Assembly: GCF_000331025.1 (NCBI RefSeq)
Contig: NC_020055.1
Span: 2,513,370-2,577,369, forward strand
From: Maridesulfovibrio hydrothermalis AM13 = DSM 14728
GTDB taxonomy: Bacteria > Desulfobacterota > Desulfovibrionia > Desulfovibrionales > Desulfovibrionaceae
Direction of reading: 5' to 3'
Length of the DNA: 64,000 bases
Under the pieces are notes generated by a model. That model saw only the letters and a list, made by a program, of their open reading frames with translations, was not told the origin of the DNA and did not search any database. Positions 1-8,845 of this stretch are shown here, in pieces (position 1 is the first letter of the stretch; every line of letters begins with the position of its first letter). The position numbers and the translations under genes are program-made.

Positions 1-1
1 G

Positions 2-460
2 GGCGAGCTTGATTTTCTGGTTGTAGATTCCCCCCCCGGAACCGGTGATGAGCCTATGACTGTGCTTAAGACTATCCCTGAATCTTTGGCTGTTGTTGTT
101 ACAACTCCTCAGGAAGTGTCTCTGGCTGATGTTAGAAAGGCGATCAATTTTCTACAGTACGCTAAAGCAAATATTATGGGCGTTGTCGAAAATATGAGCG
201 GACTTGTTTGTCCTCATTGTTCAGAGCATATTGATCTGTTCAAAAAGGGCGGCGGCAAAAAACTGGCTGAAAAATATGGACTGCCTTTTCTCGGGGCGAT
301 TCCTCTTGATCCCACAACTGTTGTTGCCGGTGATCTCGGTAAGCCCGTTGTTCTTCTTGAAGAAAATTGTCCGGCAAAGGTTGCATTCAGGGCCGTTGCA
401 GATGAGATTGCAGCAGCAGCTGAAAGCAGTCTTGAAGTTGCTTCGAGCACTCATACCTAA
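2..460 (+). CDS. mrp: Mrp/ApbC-type P-loop ATPase, C-terminal part (5' end outside window)
   Basis: This is the C-terminal part (about 152 codons) of a Mrp/NBP35-family ATPase, a cytoplasmic carrier that loads Fe-S clusters onto apoproteins. The reading frame is open from base 2 and enters with DFLVVDSPPGTGDEP, the Walker B-like switch region of the family. Further on, MSGLVCPHC carries the CxxC pair that binds the bridging cluster in this family, followed by the usual GGGKKLAEKYGLPFLG and IPLDP segments. The Walker A region lies upstream of the window. The frame ends at TAA 458-460, and a 180-bp gap separates it from pgsA. Confidence 0.9.
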   Translation, partial: GELDFLVVDSPPGTGDEPMTVLKTIPESLAVVVTTPQEVSLADVRKAINFLQYAKANIMGVVENMSGLVCPHCSEHIDLFKKGGGKKLAEKYGLPFLGAIPLDPTTVVAGDLGKPVVLLEENCPAKVAFRAVADEIAAAAESSLEVASSTHT

Positions 461-499
461 GCCGCGACTGTTATATTTATAGCAGAGATAAATGCCGGG

Positions 500-528
500 T
501 TGACATATAGTCCGCCTGAGCAGAGAAT
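500..528 (+). promoter_or_regulatory. possible sigma70-type promoter for pgsA
   Basis: TTGACA at 500-505 is a perfect -35 hexamer. It is followed after 17 bases by GAGAAT at 523-528, which matches 4 of 6 bases of the -10 consensus. It sits in the gap between mrp and pgsA and reads toward pgsA. This rests on sequence match only. Confidence 0.35.
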
Positions 529-641
529 CATGCAGCATCGGCAAGGGGTCTGCAATACGGCTCCTTGCTTATTCAATCTGAATTCAGGCATTCAGAGTAT
601 CTTGCTCTGATTAAACGAATATTTCCGACCCGGGACAATTT

Positions 642-1187
642 ATGTTCAATTTTGCAAATTCCCTGACTTTTGGACGCATCTTAACTATACCTCTTATCGT
701 TGCGCTTCTTTGCTTTCCAAGCAAGATCACGATGTTTCTGGCGGCTTTTCTTTTTTTTATAGCCGGTCTTACAGATTTTTTTGACGGGTATATTGCCCGC
801 AGAACTAATCAGGTAACCAACCTTGGCAAATTTCTTGATCCACTGGCGGATAAGCTTCTTATCTGTTCGGTTCTGATTATGCTTACCGAACTGGGGCTGG
901 TCAGCGGCTGGATTACCGTGGTGATTGTTTGCAGGGAGCTTGCAGTTACAGGGCTGAGGGCCATTGCTTCCGATATGGGGATGGTGCTTGCAGCTGATAA
1001 GCTTGGCAAATTAAAAACACTTATGCAGAGCCTTGCCCTTGGTCCGCTTTTGCTCCATTATCAGTACATCGGTATGGATATGCATCAGGTCGGAACGATG
1101 ATTCTTTACGTGGCAGTTGTTTTAACTGTGGTTTCAGGTGCTAATTATATGTACAATTTGCACAAAGTCTGGTTAACTAGCGAATAA
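642..1187 (+). CDS. pgsA: CDP-diacylglycerol--glycerol-3-phosphate 3-phosphatidyltransferase
   Basis: This inner-membrane enzyme makes phosphatidylglycerol phosphate from CDP-diacylglycerol and glycerol-3-phosphate, the committed step to phosphatidylglycerol. The 181-residue protein is of normal length. It carries the CDP-alcohol phosphotransferase signature D-x2-DG-x2-AR-x8-G-x3-D-x3-D, read as DFFDGYIARR then GKFLDPLADK at about residues 45-71. Several hydrophobic segments follow, as expected for a six-helix enzyme. The start has only a weak ribosome site, but the N-terminus NSLTFGRI matches the family. It is the first gene of a run leading into cell-division and envelope functions. Confidence 0.93.
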   Translation: MFNFANSLTFGRILTIPLIVALLCFPSKITMFLAAFLFFIAGLTDFFDGYIARRTNQVTNLGKFLDPLADKLLICSVLIMLTELGLVSGWITVVIVCRELAVTGLRAIASDMGMVLAADKLGKLKTLMQSLALGPLLLHYQYIGMDMHQVGTMILYVAVVLTVVSGANYMYNLHKVWLTSE

Positions 1188-1224
1188 ATTTTATTGTGTT
1201 AGTAAAAAAACATACAGGTACATC

Positions 1225-1503
1225 ATGAACGGCAACGAACAACAAAATCTTGTGATCAGACTTAATAATTGCCTTGAGACAATTCTTGAGTTGGAACAGG
1301 AGCTTGAAAAACTGGATTTGAGCCGGAATTTTATTGATGAACTTGAAGTCCTTAAAGGGTTTATGCGCAAAATGGAAAAAATTCAGGTAAGTGAGGACGA
1401 AGTTGAAAGAATTGAGTCCGCTACCGGAAATTTTTTGCAGGAGCTTAAACTCCCGCTGGGTCAAGCTGATTCATCCAGCAGAATGTTCATGCGATTGCAG
1501 TAG
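1225..1503 (+). CDS. small conserved-looking hypothetical protein
   Basis: I do not recognise the family. The 92-residue protein is soluble and charged, with a leucine/glutamate-rich stretch (residues about 8-35, including ILELEQELEKLDL) likely to form a helical hairpin or short coiled coil. It lies 37 bp after pgsA and 8 bp before the ftsB-like gene, so it is very probably co-transcribed with them. Position between a membrane-lipid gene and a divisome gene is the only functional hint. Confidence 0.6.
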   Translation: MNGNEQQNLVIRLNNCLETILELEQELEKLDLSRNFIDELEVLKGFMRKMEKIQVSEDEVERIESATGNFLQELKLPLGQADSSSRMFMRLQ

Positions 1504-1511
1504 GGGTTTTC

Positions 1512-1838
1512 ATGCTGCTGCGTAGATTTTTGCTGGGACTTCTGGTTCTCATCAACCTTGTGCTTCTTATGCGTCTGGGACTCAGCGAGCAGGGAGTGTT
1601 CGGTTACCTTGATCTGGATGAAAAGGTTCAGGCACTGGATCATAAAATAAAAGTAGCGGACAACCGCACTATTGAACTGAGCAGGGAAATCAGGCGTTTA
1701 AAGTCTGATCGTGCTTATCAGGAAAAGATCATCCGCAGTCGGATGAATTATGTTAAGGAAAATGAATTACTTTATATCTTCCCTGATACAGGGAAAGTAA
1801 AGAATCCGGGAGCAGGTGCAGATGCAAAGCAAAATTGA
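1512..1838 (+). CDS. ftsB: FtsB/DivIC-type septum formation initiator
   Basis: This is a bitopic cell-division protein of the FtsB/DivIC family, which pairs with FtsL and FtsQ in the divisome. The 108-residue protein has a short cytoplasmic N-terminus (MLLRRF), one membrane helix (about residues 7-25) and then a periplasmic coiled coil (about 35-80). The end contains the family-type segment with YVKENELLYIF. Length and layout fit. The family is short and diverged, so the ftsB name rests on architecture rather than on catalytic motifs. It overlaps the next gene slightly, which suggests translational coupling. Confidence 0.75.
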   Translation: MLLRRFLLGLLVLINLVLLMRLGLSEQGVFGYLDLDEKVQALDHKIKVADNRTIELSREIRRLKSDRAYQEKIIRSRMNYVKENELLYIFPDTGKVKNPGAGADAKQN

Positions 1839-2691
1839 GTGGTATCAGGAAGTTCTGGCCCTTGAACCAAGCTCTAAAGTTTTTTTCCCTTTAGCACGTC
1901 TTTACGTGGAAATCGGGAGTCATGAAAAAGCTGTCACCACTCTCAGGATGGGGCTTGATCGCCATCCTGACTATCTTGAAGCCCGCCTGCTTCTTGTAGA
2001 AACTCTTGCCAAACTTGACCGCAATTCAGAGGCCAAAGCCGCTGTTGCGCCGCTTACAAGACTTTTTTCTTCATACCCCTCGTTTTGGAAAATGTGGGGC
2101 GATTCTGTTTCAGACGGTAATAATGATGTTGCCGGAGCTATGGCCTTTTTGTTTTCCGCACTTCATGGCTCGCCCATGTCATGGTCGGATGTCATGGCTG
2201 AGGGTATTAAAAAACTGACAGGTATCAGCCCGCAGGAGCCTTCTACTAAAGATTGTTCTGAAGTTCTTGATGAGCCGTCTTCCTTTAAACGGCCGGAAGA
2301 TGTGGAAGACAGTGAGCTGCTTACTCAGGAAATTGAAGAGGCCGCCGCGCGGGTCGGTCTTGACGGAGAGGCTGATGAAGAACTAACCAGTTCTGTGGTC
2401 ATGGATAATCTGAAAACTAAGACCATGGCTGAAGTTCTCGCATCTCAGGGAGACCTTGAAGGTGCTCTTGATATATATAGAGAGCTGCTCACTAATGCCA
2501 GTGAAAGCGAGAAGGAAGACCTGATGACTTTTATGGCAGAAATTTCTGAAAGAATCAGCCGTGCGCACAGTGAAGGCAAAGACAGTGCTGATGCCGAAGA
2601 GAATGATCCGTATTGCAAAAATGCCAAGAATAAGCTGATGAGTACCCTTGAGATTTTAGCCGGACGCCTCGAAGCCAGAGCCAACCGGTAG
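1822..2691 (+). CDS. tetratricopeptide repeat protein
   Basis: This is a TPR protein of 289 residues from the ATG at 1822. A GTG six bases earlier is possible, but the ATG is better spaced from GGGAGCAGG. Helical repeats are visible near the N-terminus (WYQEVLALEPSSKVFFPLARLY and the AVTTLRMGLDRHPDYLEA region, residues about 5-65). Another is near residues 200-235 (MAEVLASQGDLEGALDIYREL). An acidic linker separates them. No signal peptide or membrane segment is seen, so it is probably a cytoplasmic scaffold. The start lies inside the ftsB stop region (about 17 bp overlap), implying coupled expression. Confidence 0.75.
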   Translation: MQSKIEWYQEVLALEPSSKVFFPLARLYVEIGSHEKAVTTLRMGLDRHPDYLEARLLLVETLAKLDRNSEAKAAVAPLTRLFSSYPSFWKMWGDSVSDGNNDVAGAMAFLFSALHGSPMSWSDVMAEGIKKLTGISPQEPSTKDCSEVLDEPSSFKRPEDVEDSELLTQEIEEAAARVGLDGEADEELTSSVVMDNLKTKTMAEVLASQGDLEGALDIYRELLTNASESEKEDLMTFMAEISERISRAHSEGKDSADAEENDPYCKNAKNKLMSTLEILAGRLEARANR

Positions 2692-2780
2692 TTTATCGAC
2701 TGTTCCCTGATTTATACTTATTAAAATTAAAATTTTTATATATGGAGTTCCGTGCTTTGGTGCGGTATCCGGGTTTACAT

Positions 2781-3581
2781 ATGAAGTTTAATAATTCAGT
2801 GCGTTTTATCGCGCTTTTTTCTGTTCTTATGATGCTCTTTTTTGCATCCGGTTGTGAATATGGCAGTAAGGTCTGGCAGGATGCTCAAGATTATGTTGAC
2901 CCTAACCCTGTGATAAATCTTGATAGTGCTGGCATTCAAAATCCCAATGATAATAAGCTGGCACTGCTGTTTACTCCGGTTGATGGAAAGGTTCTTTCTC
3001 TCATAAATGTCCTTTCAACGGTTGATTCCCATCCTGATGAAAATTGGTTTAAGCTCCTGTTTATGCGCTATCCGTGGATAAGCGGCGTATTCACCGTGGA
3101 TGAAGAAGCCAGTGTGCTCGTTAAACTGCCTGAAACCGGGATCAAGCCGTTTAAGCCCGGGCCTTTGGTTGAATACGAGGGTGACTGGTCTGAAATCAAT
3201 CTCAAATCTTTTATCAATTACTCTGAATTCGGCCCTGAAATGTATTTATGTACTCCCTTTTTCAAGGATGCCGATTTCAAAGGTTTAGTGGTTGTTCATT
3301 TTGATCCGAGAATTCTTTTAAATTTTTGTCCTGACCCTCAAAAACTTATTATCATGCAGCCTGATGGCGGTGGTATCTGGACGGGGTCCGATAAGCTGGA
3401 TAAAGAATCTCTTCTTAAAATAGATTGGGATGAACTGCTTGACGCTGCCGTTCGCGGCGTTGTTAAGGTTGGTGAAATCCGCTACGTCTGGCTTTCCCGC
3501 TATATTGGTGATACCCAGATTGTTTATCTGACTAAAGCCATTGCTGACGAAGATGAGGATGACGGAATATTATTTTTCTAA
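2781..3581 (+). CDS. predicted lipoprotein of unknown function
   Basis: The product is a 266-residue predicted lipoprotein. The ATG at 2781 gives a clean lipoprotein signal: basic start, hydrophobic core, and lipobox ASGC with the modifiable cysteine at residue 25. A start at 2742 would add 13 residues that spoil this signal. The mature part contains no motif I recognise. It is acidic and ends in a run of Asp/Glu and hydrophobic residues (DEDEDDGILFF). It follows the TPR gene after about 90 bp and precedes the fructose-bisphosphatase gene. Confidence 0.7.
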   Translation: MKFNNSVRFIALFSVLMMLFFASGCEYGSKVWQDAQDYVDPNPVINLDSAGIQNPNDNKLALLFTPVDGKVLSLINVLSTVDSHPDENWFKLLFMRYPWISGVFTVDEEASVLVKLPETGIKPFKPGPLVEYEGDWSEINLKSFINYSEFGPEMYLCTPFFKDADFKGLVVVHFDPRILLNFCPDPQKLIIMQPDGGGIWTGSDKLDKESLLKIDWDELLDAAVRGVVKVGEIRYVWLSRYIGDTQIVYLTKAIADEDEDDGILFF

Positions 3582-3666
3582 AACTGTTAGGTCTTGTCCG
3601 TAAATTCTGTTATTAAAGCTTTTATATCCCTATAATGCGCAGCAGGGACATTCCTAAGGAGGATAA

Positions 3667-4683
3667 ATGACCCAGCAGATTACTGTTACTGAGCACCTGT
3701 TACTTCATCAAAAGCAAATTCCCGGTGCAACTGGGCAGTTTACTCATCTTTTTAACGAACTGATTCTTTCTGCGAAAATTATTTCCAGAGAAGTGAATAA
3801 AGCTGGTCTTGTAGATGTTCTCGGTTTCACCGGTGAGATTAATGTACAGGGCGAAGAAGTTAAAAAGCTTGATGAATATGCCAACCGGATCCTTATTCAC
3901 CGCATGGCCCGTTCAGGAGTTCTGTGTGCTATGGCGTCTGAAGAAAATGCAGACATCATAGAAATACCACACGGTTTACCGCAAGGTGGCTATATTATTA
4001 TTTTTGACCCGCTTGACGGCTCATCAAATATTGATGTGAATGTTAATATCGGAACAATTTTCTCTATCCATCGCCGCAAAAGCAAGATCGGAACGCCAGT
4101 TCAAGCTACAGATGTTTTGCAGGCCGGTGATGAGCAGGTTGCTGCCGGATATATTTTATATGGCTCCTCTACCATGCTTGTCTTCACTACAGGTGACGGT
4201 GTGCACGGGTTTACGCTTGATCCCGGTGTAGGTGAATTTCTTCTTTCCCACCCAAATATCAAGGTTCCCGATACCGGAAAGATTTATTCAGTCAATGAAG
4301 GGTATTGGCCTTTCTGGAGTGAGGCTACCAAAAAGGTTGTCAACTACTTCAAATCAACCGATAATATTCATGGGAAACCGTATAGCTTACGGTATATCGG
4401 CTCGCTTGTGGCTGATTTTCATAGGAATCTTATTTATGGTGGTGTTTTTATGTATCCCGCTGACCATCGAGATCCGGCTAAACCGAAAGGTAAGCTGAGG
4501 CTTATGTGCGAGGCTGCCCCTATGGCAATGCTTATAGAGCAGGCAGGAGGCAAAGCGACCGACGGCAATCAGCGTATTATGGAAATCGAGCCGGATGATC
4601 TTCACCAGCGCGTACCTCTTTTCATTGGTTCAAGGCATGAAGTTGATACTATAAGTGCTATCTACAAGGAGCATAACGGTTAA
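3667..4683 (+). CDS. fbp: fructose-1,6-bisphosphatase, class I
   Basis: The enzyme hydrolyses fructose-1,6-bisphosphate to fructose-6-phosphate in gluconeogenesis, in the cytoplasm, with Mg2+. The 338-residue length is typical of class I. The metal-binding signature DPLDGSSN lies at residues 114-121, with the SEEN metal ligands at 91-94. Sugar-phosphate-binding segments (for example [14 protein letters not shown] and GGVFMYPAD) are present downstream. The start is fixed by a strong AAGGAGG site six bases upstream. A TATAAT at about 3631 may be its -10 box. The stop overlaps the start of tsaD as TAATG. Confidence 0.95.
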   Translation: MTQQITVTEHLLLHQKQIPGATGQFTHLFNELILSAKIISREVNKAGLVDVLGFTGEINVQGEEVKKLDEYANRILIHRMARSGVLCAMASEENADIIEIPHGLPQGGYIIIFDPLDGSSNIDVNVNIGTIFSIHRRKSKIGTPVQATDVLQAGDEQVAAGYILYGSSTMLVFTTGDGVHGFTLDPGVGEFLLSHPNIKVPDTGKIYSVNEGYWPFWSEATKKVVNYFKSTDNIHGKPYSLRYIGSLVADFHRNLIYGGVFMYPADHRDPAKPKGKLRLMCEAAPMAMLIEQAGGKATDGNQRIMEIEPDDLHQRVPLFIGSRHEVDTISAIYKEHNG

Positions 4684-5750
4684 TGCTTTGTCTTGGTATT
4701 GAAAGCTCCTGTGATGAAACAGGGCTTGCCCTTGTTCGCGACGGAAGGTTGATAGCTGAAAAACTTGCTTCACAGGTTGATGTTCATGCCGTCTTTGGCG
4801 GAGTCGTCCCCGAAATAGCTTCACGTGAACATTTACGGGTGCTGCCGGTTCTTTTCAGGGAGCTGTTAAAAGAACAATCGCTTACTGTTGCTGATATCGA
4901 TGTTGTCGCAGTTGCCAGAGGACCGGGGCTTCAAGGTTGTTTGCTCATGGGGCTTAACTTTGCCAAAGGGCTTGCTTTTTCAAGCGGGGCCACTCTGGTT
5001 GGGGTTAATCATTTATGGGCGCATTTGACAGCCGCGGGGCTTGATCAGGAACTGCAATTCCCTTCGCTAGGGGTGCTGGTTTCCGGCGGACATACTCATA
5101 TTTATTTTATAGAAAGTCCGACAATGTTCACTCTTCTGGGCAGAACTCTTGATGATGCCGCAGGGGAGGCCTTTGATAAGACTGCTAAATCTATGAATCT
5201 ACCGTATCCGGGTGGAAAGCTTGTTGACGATCTAGGTAAACTCGGTAAAGTCGACAAAAAAATGTTCCCCGTTCCATATATTAAAAATGATAATCTGGAT
5301 TTCAGTTTCAGCGGCCTTAAAACCGCTGTTGTTACGTATGTGAATGCTCATCCAGAACTCCGCCTTGATGCAATGGGACTGCCTGATCCTGCGACTGAAA
5401 GTGCCGAGATAACTTCGGCGCGTAATAATATGCTGGCCTCATTTAATTATGTGGTCGGACGAAAACTTGAGGTCAAGGTTGAGAGAGCATTAAAGCGCAA
5501 TAGGGGAGTGAAATCTCTTATTGTGGCAGGCGGGGTGGCGGCGAACTCTGTTGTTCGCTCTGTCATGGCGGGGGTGGCTGACAGATTTGCTATTCCGCTG
5601 GTGCTTCCGTCGATGCACTTGTGTACGGATAACGGAGCAATGATCGCTTACGCCGGATATCTTATGGCAGAATCCGGATATAGGCACGGTCTGGATCTTG
5701 AAGCAATTCCGCGGGGCCGGGTGGTGCCTTCTGACTGGATTTGTGACTGA
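4683..5750 (+). CDS. tsaD: tRNA N6-adenosine threonylcarbamoyltransferase
   Basis: The product transfers the threonylcarbamoyl group to adenosine 37 of ANN-decoding tRNAs (t6A), working with TsaB, TsaE and TsaC. The 355-residue protein starts with [10 protein letters not shown], the family's ASKHA phosphate-1 motif. It has the metal-binding H-x3-H as NHLWAHL (H110, H114), and SGGHT at 134-138. The C-terminal part has [12 protein letters not shown] and the [11 protein letters not shown] motif near the end. It is translationally coupled to fbp by a one-base overlap. Confidence 0.96.
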   Translation: MLCLGIESSCDETGLALVRDGRLIAEKLASQVDVHAVFGGVVPEIASREHLRVLPVLFRELLKEQSLTVADIDVVAVARGPGLQGCLLMGLNFAKGLAFSSGATLVGVNHLWAHLTAAGLDQELQFPSLGVLVSGGHTHIYFIESPTMFTLLGRTLDDAAGEAFDKTAKSMNLPYPGGKLVDDLGKLGKVDKKMFPVPYIKNDNLDFSFSGLKTAVVTYVNAHPELRLDAMGLPDPATESAEITSARNNMLASFNYVVGRKLEVKVERALKRNRGVKSLIVAGGVAANSVVRSVMAGVADRFAIPLVLPSMHLCTDNGAMIAYAGYLMAESGYRHGLDLEAIPRGRVVPSDWICD

Positions 5751-5830
5751 TGTCTAAAGATAGCTCTTTCTATTGCGATTAAAGGTGTATCGTATTATAT
5801 TATTTGAACCGTATGTAGTACTCATACGTC

Positions 5831-5858
5831 TTGACACGCAGGCAAACGATATTTAAAT
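5831..5858 (+). promoter_or_regulatory. probable sigma70-type promoter of the trxA-trxB-bamD operon
   Basis: TTGACA at 5831-5836 is followed after about 17 bases by TTAAAT, in the 211-bp gap before trxA. Immediately upstream is a 6-bp inverted repeat CGTATG/CATACG (5810-5815 and 5823-5828) that could be an operator. The assignment rests on sequence match and position. Confidence 0.4.
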
Positions 5859-5961
5859 TTCATACTTGAATTGCACTCTTAAAGTTTGCAGTTCTGACTA
5901 AGACAACTTATGCGCCTTCTACAGGTGCAACTACACCGAATACTGTAACAAGGAGTAAACC

Positions 5962-6282
5962 ATGGCTTTGCAGGTAACCGATGCTAATTTTCAAGAAGAA
6001 GTTCTGAGTAGTGATAAGCCTGTTCTGGTAGATTTCTGGGCTCCCTGGTGCGGTCCCTGTCGCGCTATGGGGCCTGTTATTGATGAGCTTTCCGAAGAGT
6101 TTTCCGGTCAGGTTAAAATCTGCAAAATGAATGTAGATGATAATCCTGCATCCCCGGGAAAATATGGTATCCGTGCAATCCCTACACTTATCCTTTTTAA
6201 AGACGGAGAAGTTGTTGACCAGACTACAGGTGCGGTTTCAAAAAGCAGCATCAAGGAAATGATCAGCAGTAAGGCTCTGTAA
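5962..6282 (+). CDS. trxA: thioredoxin
   Basis: This is a 106-residue cytoplasmic thioredoxin that reduces protein disulfides. The active site WCGPC is at residues 29-33, with the buried Asp and the cis-proline segment (AIPTLILFKDG) in the expected places. The start has an AAGGAG ribosome site. Thioredoxin reductase begins three bases after its stop, so the pair is one transcriptional unit. Confidence 0.96.
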   Translation: MALQVTDANFQEEVLSSDKPVLVDFWAPWCGPCRAMGPVIDELSEEFSGQVKICKMNVDDNPASPGKYGIRAIPTLILFKDGEVVDQTTGAVSKSSIKEMISSKAL

Positions 6283-6285
6283 TAA

Positions 6286-7203
6286 ATGAGGTCTTATGAC
6301 GCCGTAGTTATTGGGGGCGGCCCTGCCGGAATGGCGGCCGCCCTTTATCTTGCGAGGGCGGGAGTTCATTTTCTCGTCGTCGAAAAACTGTCCCACGGGG
6401 GGCAGATGCTCTTAACTGATGAGCTGGAAAATTTCCCGGGATTTCCTGACGGAGTCAAGGGGTACGAGCTGGCTGACAGAATGGATGAGCACGTCAAACA
6501 ATATGAGTTTGATCATCATTATGATGAGGTGCAAAAGGTTATTCCCGGTGAAGAGTTTCATGAGGTAGTAATTGACGGTGAACATATCAAAACCCGGGTG
6601 ATCATAATTGCTTCGGGGGTGACTTTTAGAAAACTTAAAGTTCCCAATGAAGAGAAATTGCTGGGGCGCGGAGTTTCTTATTGCGCTTTGTGTGACGGTA
6701 ATTTTTTTAAAGGCAAAAAGGTTGCTGTCATTGGAGGCGGAAATTCCGCTCTTGAAGAATCGATCTATCTTTCCAGGCTTGTAAAGAAGCTGTATTTGGT
6801 ACACCGCAGGGGCGAATTCCGTGCGGATAAGGTTTATCAGGACAAATGTCTTGCCAATCCTGTGATTGAACCTGTACTAAATGCCGTTGTTTCAAAAATT
6901 ATCGGGGATGATGAAGTTGTCGGTGTTGAAACGCGCAATACTGAAACCGGCGAATACTCTATCTTAGACGTTGATGGAGTGTTTATTTTTGTCGGTTATA
7001 ACGCTGTTTGCAGCTTTTTTCCCGAGAACCTTGCTCTTGATCAATACGGTTTTATTAAAACCACCTGCGAGATGGAATCCAGCATACCCGGCATATACGC
7101 TGCCGGTGATATCAGATCCAAAAAATGCAGGCAGGTTGTCACCGCAGTAGGTGACGGTGCCACAGCTGCAACAGCTGCTTTTGCATATCTGGAACATAAA
7201 TAA
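6286..7203 (+). CDS. trxB: thioredoxin reductase
   Basis: This is an FAD- and NAD(P)H-dependent disulfide reductase that regenerates thioredoxin. The 305-residue protein has the FAD dinucleotide motif GGGPAG near residue 10, the redox pair C133-A-L-C136-D, and the pyridine-nucleotide motif GGGNSALEE just after it. The C-terminal FAD motif reads GIYAAGDI. The layout is that of low-molecular-weight thioredoxin reductases. Its stop overlaps the bamD start (TAATG). Confidence 0.93.
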   Translation: MRSYDAVVIGGGPAGMAAALYLARAGVHFLVVEKLSHGGQMLLTDELENFPGFPDGVKGYELADRMDEHVKQYEFDHHYDEVQKVIPGEEFHEVVIDGEHIKTRVIIIASGVTFRKLKVPNEEKLLGRGVSYCALCDGNFFKGKKVAVIGGGNSALEESIYLSRLVKKLYLVHRRGEFRADKVYQDKCLANPVIEPVLNAVVSKIIGDDEVVGVETRNTETGEYSILDVDGVFIFVGYNAVCSFFPENLALDQYGFIKTTCEMESSIPGIYAAGDIRSKKCRQVVTAVGDGATAATAAFAYLEHK

Positions 7204-7934
7204 TGCGAATCAGAATTTTATCAATAGTACTGTTTTATTTTTTGTTTATAAGTATCAGTGGTTGCGGCGTAATTGACTATTACTTTCTTCCTAAACCTGA
7301 AGATACTGCACAGGAGCTTTATGAGGCCGGTGTGGAATCTATGAAGGAAAAAGATTATAGTGATGCGTCAGAATTTTTTTCCAAACTTAAGGATCGTTAT
7401 CCATTCAGCCCTTACACGGTTAAGGCTGAAGTAAGTCTTGGTGATGCATTGTTTCTTGATGGCAAATATTTTGATGCTTCTGAAGCATATAAAGAATTTG
7501 CAGCTCTGCATCCGGGGAATGAAGAAATTCCTTATGTGCTCTATCAAATTGGACTTAGTAACTTTTCACTTTTCGGATCAATTGATAGACCGCAGACCAA
7601 TATCAGTGAAGCTCTTGAGTATTTTTACAGAGTTGAAGAGGCATACCCTGACAGCGAATATGCCAAAGCCTCAAAAGAATATATTGTAAAATGCCGCCGT
7701 TCTTTAGCGGATCATGAACTCTATATTGCTGATTTTTTCTGGAGATCAGCAAAATTCGGTTCAGCATGGAAGCGATATGCTTTTGTTGTTAGAAATTTTA
7801 AGGATCTGCCTGCAGTGCGAAAGTATGCCATGAAGCAGGCCGAAATGTCTTATTATGAATACCAGAAAACTCTCTCTCAGGAAGAGCGGGAAAAACTTCA
7901 GGGAAGCTGGAAGGAACTCGTTGACTGGTTGTAG
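7203..7934 (+). CDS. bamD: outer membrane assembly lipoprotein BamD
   Basis: This TPR lipoprotein is part of the BAM complex that inserts beta-barrel proteins into the outer membrane. The 243-residue protein has a lipoprotein signal with lipobox SGC (Cys21). TPR units follow (for example LYEAGVESMKEKDYSDASEFF and the next pair up to about residue 110), in the YfiO/BamD pattern. It is coupled to trxB by overlap, and a strong terminator follows 15 bp after its stop. Confidence 0.88.
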   Translation: MRIRILSIVLFYFLFISISGCGVIDYYFLPKPEDTAQELYEAGVESMKEKDYSDASEFFSKLKDRYPFSPYTVKAEVSLGDALFLDGKYFDASEAYKEFAALHPGNEEIPYVLYQIGLSNFSLFGSIDRPQTNISEALEYFYRVEEAYPDSEYAKASKEYIVKCRRSLADHELYIADFFWRSAKFGSAWKRYAFVVRNFKDLPAVRKYAMKQAEMSYYEYQKTLSQEEREKLQGSWKELVDWL

Positions 7935-7949
7935 GATTTCTTAAATTTA

Positions 7950-7997
7950 TCTATAAAAAACCCCGACAGACGCACGTCTGCCGGGGTTTTTTATAGA
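7950..7997 (+). terminator. strong intrinsic terminator after bamD
   Basis: A 16-base arm (7950-7965, AAAAAACCCCG core) pairs perfectly with 7982-7997. An inner CAGACG/CGTCTG stem extends the hairpin to over 20 pairs with one mismatch. A T-run lies in the right arm. The A-run on the left makes it potentially bidirectional, though only plus-strand genes flank it. Confidence 0.93.
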
Positions 7998-8021
7998 TTA
8001 GACTGCTGGAGGTATTCACTG

Positions 8022-8822
8022 ATGTTTACATTTCCTGAATGGTTACAAGATTATCAGATAAAAGACGAAGAATTTGCAGGGGCGTACGAAATGATTTCCC
8101 CCCAGCAACGGGCGTGGCTTAAAAAGACCATCGCTCAAGTTTATGCCGTGAATTCTCCTGAAAATCCACAAAAAACTTGGACTGTTAATACTTGGCGTGG
8201 TGGATTTGAGACCGAAGTTTCTGGTTCTCCGCTGGACTGGGTGGTAATGTTGATTGATAAGGGTAGTGTTTCAGCGGTCAGGATACTTGCTGCGCTTACT
8301 CCTGCGCTGGCCTGCGGTGTTAAAAACGTGCTGGTCGCTTTTACGGGGGACGGGGAGATTTCACCGGCTGTGCTGACCGGCTTTGAACTGGCTGGTCAAG
8401 AAGATGTCGTATGTGTTTCAAGTGACCGGCTTTCAGAGCTGCTTAGTTATGTTGCAGGCTCCGGATTTAACGGAACTGTGCTGGATATGCGCTCCGTTGC
8501 TGAAAGACTGCCGTACTCGGCTCAGATGCGGTACTGGCGCGGTCCGAAAATTTCTATTATATCTGTTTGTAAAGATGAGAATTTACCTGATATGGATGTC
8601 TTGGCATTTGCGCATCCTGACGTGGATTTTGTATGTGTTGAAGAAGAGTCGCTTGAAGATGCCCCCGGTCAGGCTATAGTTGTTCCGGCTGAACTTGTGG
8701 GTGATGTTTTGAGCAAATTCAGAATTGTGTTGGCTCATGGTCAGGAAGGATGCTGGATCTGGAATGATTTTGACAGTTCTTTTTTCAGACAGGAATCTGT
8801 TGCTCTAGCTGTAGCTGAATAA
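8022..8822 (+). CDS. hypothetical protein, possibly a remote histidinol-dehydrogenase-like fold
   Basis: I cannot name the family with confidence. The 266-residue protein is soluble and has no signal peptide. A stretch near residues 85-115 (RILAALTPALACGVKNVLVAF) faintly recalls the nucleotide-binding half of histidinol dehydrogenase-like proteins, but the zinc ligands and catalytic histidines of that enzyme are not recognisable. It starts with a good ribosome site (TGGAGG) just after the bamD terminator and is followed after 23 bp by the elongation factor gene, with which it may be co-transcribed. Confidence 0.6.
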   Translation: MFTFPEWLQDYQIKDEEFAGAYEMISPQQRAWLKKTIAQVYAVNSPENPQKTWTVNTWRGGFETEVSGSPLDWVVMLIDKGSVSAVRILAALTPALACGVKNVLVAFTGDGEISPAVLTGFELAGQEDVVCVSSDRLSELLSYVAGSGFNGTVLDMRSVAERLPYSAQMRYWRGPKISIISVCKDENLPDMDVLAFAHPDVDFVCVEEESLEDAPGQAIVVPAELVGDVLSKFRIVLAHGQEGCWIWNDFDSSFFRQESVALAVAE

Positions 8823-8845
8823 GATTAATTACGGGAAGGTCATTT

